Source: Salinibacterium sp. (GTDB lineage: Bacteria > Actinomycetota > Actinomycetes > Actinomycetales > Microbacteriaceae). From it: a stretch of 7,678 nt of DNA. The notes beneath the pieces were generated by a model. The model did no database searches and had not been told where the DNA came from. It was given only the letters and a program-made list of their open reading frames with translations. Where the stretch lies: positions 1-7,678 of the forward strand of contig JANXTJ010000020.1 in the NCBI GenBank assembly GCA_025352485.1, in the 5' to 3' direction. This document shows positions 6,527-7,678 of this stretch, in pieces (position 1 is the stretch's first letter; every line of letters starts with the position of its first letter). A program made the position numbers and the translations under genes.

Positions 6527-6868
6527 GTGACTGAAACACCCCCCGTGACGTGGCTGACGATCCCCGACCTGACCGAACTGCTCGGCCTCAAGGTGAGCCA
6601 GGTCCGGCGCCTCATTGAGGATCGATCCCTTCTTGCCAGCAGGATCGACGGCGTCTGGCAGGTGCCCGACCTATTCATAGTCGACGGCGAACCGATGCGG
6701 GAGCTCAAGGGCACGCTCGTCGTTCTCGCCGACAGCGGATTCAGCGACGATGAAGCAATGGCGTGGTTGCTGAACGCCGAGGAAAGCCTCGGGGTCAGCC
6801 CGATCGCCGCGCTGCACGCCGGCCGTAAGGCCGAGGTGCGCCGGGTCGCTCAGGCCCTCGGCTTCTAG
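6527..6868 (+). CDS. Rv2175c-family DNA-binding protein (probable kinase substrate)
   Basis: A 113-residue cytoplasmic protein. Residues about 9-48 form a winged helix-turn-helix of excisionase/MerR-like type (TIPDLTELLGLKVSQVRRLIEDRSLL, split at 11-29 and 30-36), and 55-113 form the family's C-terminal domain, ending in ALHAGRKAEVRRVAQALGF. I recall M. tuberculosis Rv2175c ending with the similar HAREVVRRAQAMAY-type sequence. That protein binds DNA and is phosphorylated by PknL on a Thr in its flexible N-terminal tail, which stops DNA binding. Here the short tail carries Thr2, Thr4 and Thr8. The start is GTG 6527, preceded by a weak GGCAGG at 8 bases. An upstream TTG (6449) would add 26 residues with no family resemblance and is rejected. 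It is divergent from the LysM gene. Its DNA target is unknown; its own promoter region is a reasonable guess. Confidence 0.88.
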   Translation: MTETPPVTWLTIPDLTELLGLKVSQVRRLIEDRSLLASRIDGVWQVPDLFIVDGEPMRELKGTLVVLADSGFSDDEAMAWLLNAEESLGVSPIAALHAGRKAEVRRVAQALGF

Positions 6869-6907
6869 CGCGATCGTTCCTCCACCGAGACGCATCGCCG
6901 GGTCGTT

Positions 6908-6983
6908 GCCGAGAGGGGCGTTGGCGTTCGGGATGCACGGCGCCCGCTTCTCCGCAGGGGCCGGCCTCTCGGCGCCCCTCGGC
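6908..6983. terminator. Inverted repeat after the Rv2175c-like gene, possible terminator
   Basis: GCCGAGAGG (6908-6916) is the perfect complement of CCTCTCGGC (6965-6973), with a 48-base loop. The longer left arm (6908-6920) can instead pair with CGCCCCTCGGC (6973-6983) with a two-base bulge. It begins 40 bp after the stop codon. No T run follows, and the large loop makes simple intrinsic termination uncertain. Confidence 0.35.
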
Positions 6984-7002
6984 GGTTGATCTCTTCGTGC
7001 GC

Positions 7003-7026
7003 AGCGGCTACCCGCGCGTAGCCGCT
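7003..7026. terminator. Strong 9 bp hairpin, possible bidirectional terminator
   Basis: AGCGGCTAC (7003-7011) and GTAGCCGCT (7018-7026) are perfect complements around a 6-base loop. There is no T run on either side. It could end transcription from the Rv2175c-like gene, or from the HxlR gene on the other strand, in the T-less manner proposed for actinobacteria, or be a protein-binding site. Confidence 0.4.
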
Positions 7027-7065
7027 ACCATCGCGCACCGCAGCGGACTGCCGCGCCATCGCTGG

Positions 7066-7093
7066 TTGACGTACGGATACGAGATACTAACCT
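7066..7093 (+). promoter_or_regulatory. Sigma70-type promoter
   Basis: TTGACG (7066-7071) and TAACCT (7088-7093) are separated by 16 bp, a good vegetative-type promoter for an actinobacterium. The expected start point is about 7099-7101, which coincides with an ATG at 7101. It points toward the 3' end of the HxlR gene, so it would make a small RNA or antisense transcript. Confidence 0.5.
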
Positions 7094-7094
7094 C

Positions 7095-7124
7095 GTGCAT
7101 ATGACGCCCCGTCATCGGGCTTAA
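7095..7124 (+). CDS. Tiny possibly leaderless reading frame (7 or 9 codons)
   Basis: A frame from GTG 7095 (MHMTPRHRA) or ATG 7101 (MTPRHRA) to TAA 7122-7124. ATG 7101 falls where transcription from the promoter at 7066-7093 should begin, which would allow leaderless translation, common in actinobacteria. It is followed by hairpins that can pair in alternative ways, resembling a leader peptide. The peptide is only mildly enriched (two His, two Arg), and frames this short arise easily by chance. Confidence 0.2.
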   Translation: MHMTPRHRA

Positions 7125-7130
7125 GGTCCG

Positions 7131-7151
7131 GACAGTCAAACGGGCACTGTC
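7131..7151 (+). other. Inverted repeat downstream of the tiny frame
   Basis: GACAGT (7131-7136) and ACTGTC (7146-7151) form a perfect 6 bp stem with a 9-base loop. It overlaps the palindrome GTCCGGAC (7126-7133). Confidence 0.4.
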
Positions 7152-7188
7152 GCAATCTGGCCCCAGCTACCGGGGAGTGTCCGCGGGC

Positions 7189-7206
7189 CGTCCGGCTATC
7201 CGGACG
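7189..7206. terminator. 7 bp hairpin, possible terminator
   Basis: CGTCCGG (7189-7195) and CCGGACG (7200-7206) form a perfect stem with a CTAT loop. It lies 52 bp beyond the HxlR stop codon on the minus strand and could end that transcript, or end a short RNA made from the promoter at 7066-7093. No T run follows in either direction. Confidence 0.4.
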
Positions 7207-7258
7207 AGGTTGACAGAGGGGGTTCTCCGTGAAGAGTCCAAGCGGCCGCGGGGTTCGA

Positions 7259-7678
7259 TCAACGCGCGCGGGTTCCTCCGCGTCGCCCGGCGAGGTAGTC
7301 GGCCGGCATGCCGGGACCGATGCGGACGGCGACCTCCTCCGCCGGCACAACGCCGCACGTCACACAAGTCGCGACCGCGTGCACCGCGCCGTCACCGCAG
7401 GCGGCGTGTCGGTACAGGATCGGTGGTTCGATGGGGGACGCCCAGGCGTTGCCCCACTCGGTGAGGGCGATGAGCGCGACCGCGAGTGCGCGGCCCTTGG
7501 ACGTGAGGATGTAGTCGGCAGAATCTTCGCGCTCCATGATGCCGCTCGCGAGGAACGAATCCAGCCGCGAGGTGAGCACGTTGGTCGCGATCCCGAGGTT
7601 GTGCTGGAAGTCGCCGAAGCGCGTCACCCGAGCGAACAAGGCGTCGCGGATGATGAGCAGACTCCACCGCTCGCCGAC
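7259..7678 (-). CDS. HxlR-family winged-helix transcriptional regulator, 5' end outside window
   Basis: A 139-residue portion of an HxlR-type regulator. The visible start VGERWSLLIIRDALF is the family's first helix; FGDFQHNLGIATNVLTSRLDSFLASGIMERE (split at 21-30 and 31-51) is the DNA-recognition helix region, and YILTSKGRAL (57-66) is the wing. The tail LTEWGNAW, then Cys94 and a CxxC pair (Cys105, Cys108), is typical of longer actinobacterial members and could bind metal. About 15-25 N-terminal residues are missing, usually including a Cys just before the visible part that senses redox or aldehydes in some members. An internal TTG at 7639 is not the start. Such genes usually control a divergent neighbour, which here would lie beyond the window end. 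The target is unknown. Confidence 0.88.
   Translation of the reverse strand, partial: VGERWSLLIIRDALFARVTRFGDFQHNLGIATNVLTSRLDSFLASGIMEREDSADYILTSKGRALAVALIALTEWGNAWASPIEPPILYRHAACGDGAVHAVATCVTCGVVPAEEVAVRIGPGMPADYLAGRRGGTRAR

Larger units (their letters stand above)
6869..7258. other. 390 bp without a convincing protein gene
   Basis: Open frames here are short and have no recognisable family or codon pattern. It contains three notable structures, annotated separately: a long inverted repeat (6908-6983), a 9 bp hairpin (7003-7026), and a promoter with a tiny frame and hairpins (7066-7206). A T-loop-like GGTTCGATC at 7252-7260 does not belong to a tRNA. The rest shows nothing I can name. Confidence 0.6.

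Noticed and set aside
7240..7275. tRNA T-arm-like GGTTCGATC
   Set aside because: The flanking bases do not form the 5 bp T stem, and no acceptor, D or anticodon arms are present.
7214..7678. Plus-strand frame open to the window end, with GTG 7229 preceded by AGAGGGGG
   Set aside because: It is the codon-aligned reverse of the HxlR gene. In high-GC DNA this frame is often open because the complements of stops (TTA, CTA, TCA) are rare. The translation is Arg/His/Asp/Gly-rich and resembles no family.

Overview
The window looks like the chromosome of a high-GC actinobacterium. The best guess is Microbacteriaceae or a close relative. The evidence is strong GC bias, frequent GTG starts, a mycobacterial-type class II DAHP synthase, and a gene order recalling the aroG-pknL-Rv2175c neighbourhood of Mycobacterium tuberculosis. 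Most of the window is ordinary core chromosome. I see no insertion sequence, prophage, CRISPR array, tRNA or rRNA.

Left part, plus strand: the 3' portion of a ROK-family glucokinase, then plsC (acylglycerol-phosphate acyltransferase), then a class II DAHP synthase (first step of the shikimate pathway). They are closely spaced (37 and 54 bp gaps) and probably co-transcribed.

Middle part, minus strand: a LysM cell-wall protein with a lytic-transglycosylase-like C-terminal domain, followed 73 bp downstream by a transmembrane Ser/Thr kinase with four PASTA-type repeats (PknL-like). The kinase and DAHP synthase genes meet tail to tail and overlap by 4 bp. A small DNA-binding protein of the Rv2175c family is divergent from the LysM gene. 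Rv2175c is the known PknL substrate in M. tuberculosis, so this block plausibly forms a cell-wall sensing module: an enzyme acting on peptidoglycan, a receptor kinase reading muropeptides, and a small transcriptional effector.

Right part: 390 bp without a convincing protein gene (6869-7258). It holds several strong inverted repeats and one good sigma70-type promoter leading into a tiny leaderless reading frame and competing hairpins. Beyond it lies the 3' part of an HxlR-family regulator on the minus strand, running off the window. This segment appears to be where the conserved neighbourhood ends.

The points most worth a second look are the hairpin cluster between the LysM gene and the kinase, the attenuator-like segment at 7066-7206, the pair of cysteines in the kinase's third PASTA repeat, and the (AP)8 hexamer repeat in the LysM protein. 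No wholly new system is evident.
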